Source: CBDEUK01 sp965250225
Lineage (GTDB): Bacteria; Pseudomonadota; Gammaproteobacteria; Eutrophobiales; Eutrophobiaceae
Assembly: GCA_965250225.1 (NCBI GenBank)
Contig: CBDFNQ010000022.1
Coordinates: forward strand, 1-64,000
Length of the DNA: 64,000 nucleotides
Reading direction: 5' to 3'
Every line of letters starts with the position of its first letter. The first letter of the stretch is position 1. This document shows positions 63,326 through 64,000 of the stretch, in pieces. Position numbers and translations under genes: made by a program. A model generated the notes under the pieces. The model ran no database searches and had not been told where the DNA came from. It saw only the letters and a list, made by a program, of their open reading frames with translations.

Positions 63326-64000
63326 ATGAATAATATTAGCGGTCAACTTGCAACGCTACTTGAGCTAATTCGTCAGCTCGAACGAAAATATAATCGGCCG
63401 GAAAATTGTGTCAAATTACTCGCTGTCAGCAAGACTAAACCGCTCAGCGCTATTGAAACAGCATTTCAGCAGGGCCAACTGGATTTTGGTGAAAATTACC
63501 TTCAAGAGGCACTTGAAAAGATCCAGTCATTGAAGCTTCAGGGCCCTATCTGGCACTTTATTGGCCCGCTTCAATCAAACAAAACGAGGCCTGTTGCCGA
63601 GCATTTTCACTGGGTTCACAGCATTGATCGCCTGAAGATCGCAACGCGTCTTGAGGCATCTCGACCCAAAGAACTGCCCCCAATCAATGTCTGTATTCAG
63701 GTAAATATCAGTGCTGAATCCAGCAAATCCGGGCTTTACAAAGCCGAATTATTTGATCTTGCCAAAGCTATTTCCCAACTAAAAAAGGTGAAATTACGCG
63801 GTTTAATGGCATTACCACAGCCTTCAAAGAATTTTGAATTTCAAAGAAAGCAATGTCGACAACTTGCTGAGTATTACAACGAATTAAACCAGGAGGGATA
63901 TCAACTCGACACCCTGTCGATGGGAACAAGCGATGATCTGGAAGCAGCAATTGCTGAAGGGGCAACAATGGTTCGGATCGGCACAACACTGTTTGGAAAG
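63326..64000 (+). CDS. yggS: PLP homeostasis protein YggS (partial, runs off the window)
   Basis: 225 residues are visible, nearly the whole protein (about 230 in E. coli). The PLP lysine is in LLAVSKTKPL. FGENYLQEAL, IWHFIGPLQSNKTRPV, VNISAESSKSGL, LRGLMALPQ and DTLSMGTSDDLEAAIAEGATMVRIGT follow as in the COG0325 family. It binds pyridoxal phosphate without known catalysis and keeps PLP and amino acid pools balanced. It starts 153 bases from divergent pilT. proC usually follows and lies beyond the window. Confidence 0.93.
   Translation, partial: MNNISGQLATLLELIRQLERKYNRPENCVKLLAVSKTKPLSAIETAFQQGQLDFGENYLQEALEKIQSLKLQGPIWHFIGPLQSNKTRPVAEHFHWVHSIDRLKIATRLEASRPKELPPINVCIQVNISAESSKSGLYKAELFDLAKAISQLKKVKLRGLMALPQPSKNFEFQRKQCRQLAEYYNELNQEGYQLDTLSMGTSDDLEAAIAEGATMVRIGTTLFGK

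Noticed and set aside
1..64000. CRISPR arrays, tRNA or rRNA genes, riboswitches, prophage
   Set aside because: I found no regularly spaced repeat array, cloverleaf, rRNA segment, known aptamer or phage structural gene; small RNAs cannot be excluded by reading alone.

Overview
The window looks like a chromosomal segment of a gammaproteobacterium with moderate GC. It carries a complete dcw cluster with MurE of the meso-diaminopimelate type, lpxC (so lipopolysaccharide is present), bamD, and the Pseudomonas-like neighbourhoods pilBCD-coaE-zapD-yacG and yqgE-ruvX-pyrR-pyrB-pyrC'. Genus is not certain. A 24-codon pqqA gene implies PQQ-dependent periplasmic dehydrogenases and fits a methylotroph or similar aerobe, but that is inference.

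Layout. 1-7.2 kb: end of glyS, plsC, then a repeat-rich accessory stretch holding type IV pilus control genes (pilR, pilA, pilS), an orphan ParD-like antitoxin and a GIY-YIG nuclease gene framed by nested inverted repeats. 7.2-17.8 kb: sucCD, nadE, bamD (opposite strand), rluD-pgeF, glutamate dehydrogenase, clpB. 18-23.5 kb: pilB-pilC-pilD-coaE-zapD-yacG. 23.8-49 kb, mostly minus strand: the dcw cluster read from mraZ (49 kb) down to ftsZ, then lpxC, dciA (opposite strand), an M23 peptidase, secA, argJ and a Nudix/ThiE-like fusion. 49.2-52.5 kb: cca and slt. 52.7-59 kb: a TauE-family permease, yqgE-ruvX, pyrR-pyrB-pyrC', a PyrK-like reductase subunit and a TrmB-like methyltransferase. 59-64 kb: an isolated pqqA, a PilZ-domain gene, three tandem PilT/PilU ATPase genes and the start of yggS.

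How it works together. Type IV pilus genes recur across the window: pilin, its two-component regulators, the extension ATPase, platform protein, prepilin peptidase, a PilZ protein and three retraction-type ATPases. The dcw block makes lipid II and builds the divisome. It starts at a sigma-70-type promoter followed directly by three MraZ boxes. Sigma-54-type promoters can be read upstream of pilA and of pqqA, each with a repeated motif upstream that could be an enhancer.

Five normally intact genes (pilR, secA, lpxC, rsmH, mraZ) each carry a one-base surplus, and in every case it can be placed in an A/T run. Several are essential in relatives, so base-calling error is the simplest explanation. 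I annotate them as whole genes. The most interesting accessory signals are the sigma-54-type orphan pqqA unit, the 502-bp GIY-YIG element with 37-bp terminal inverted repeats, and a palindromic element that supplies the stop codon of plsC.
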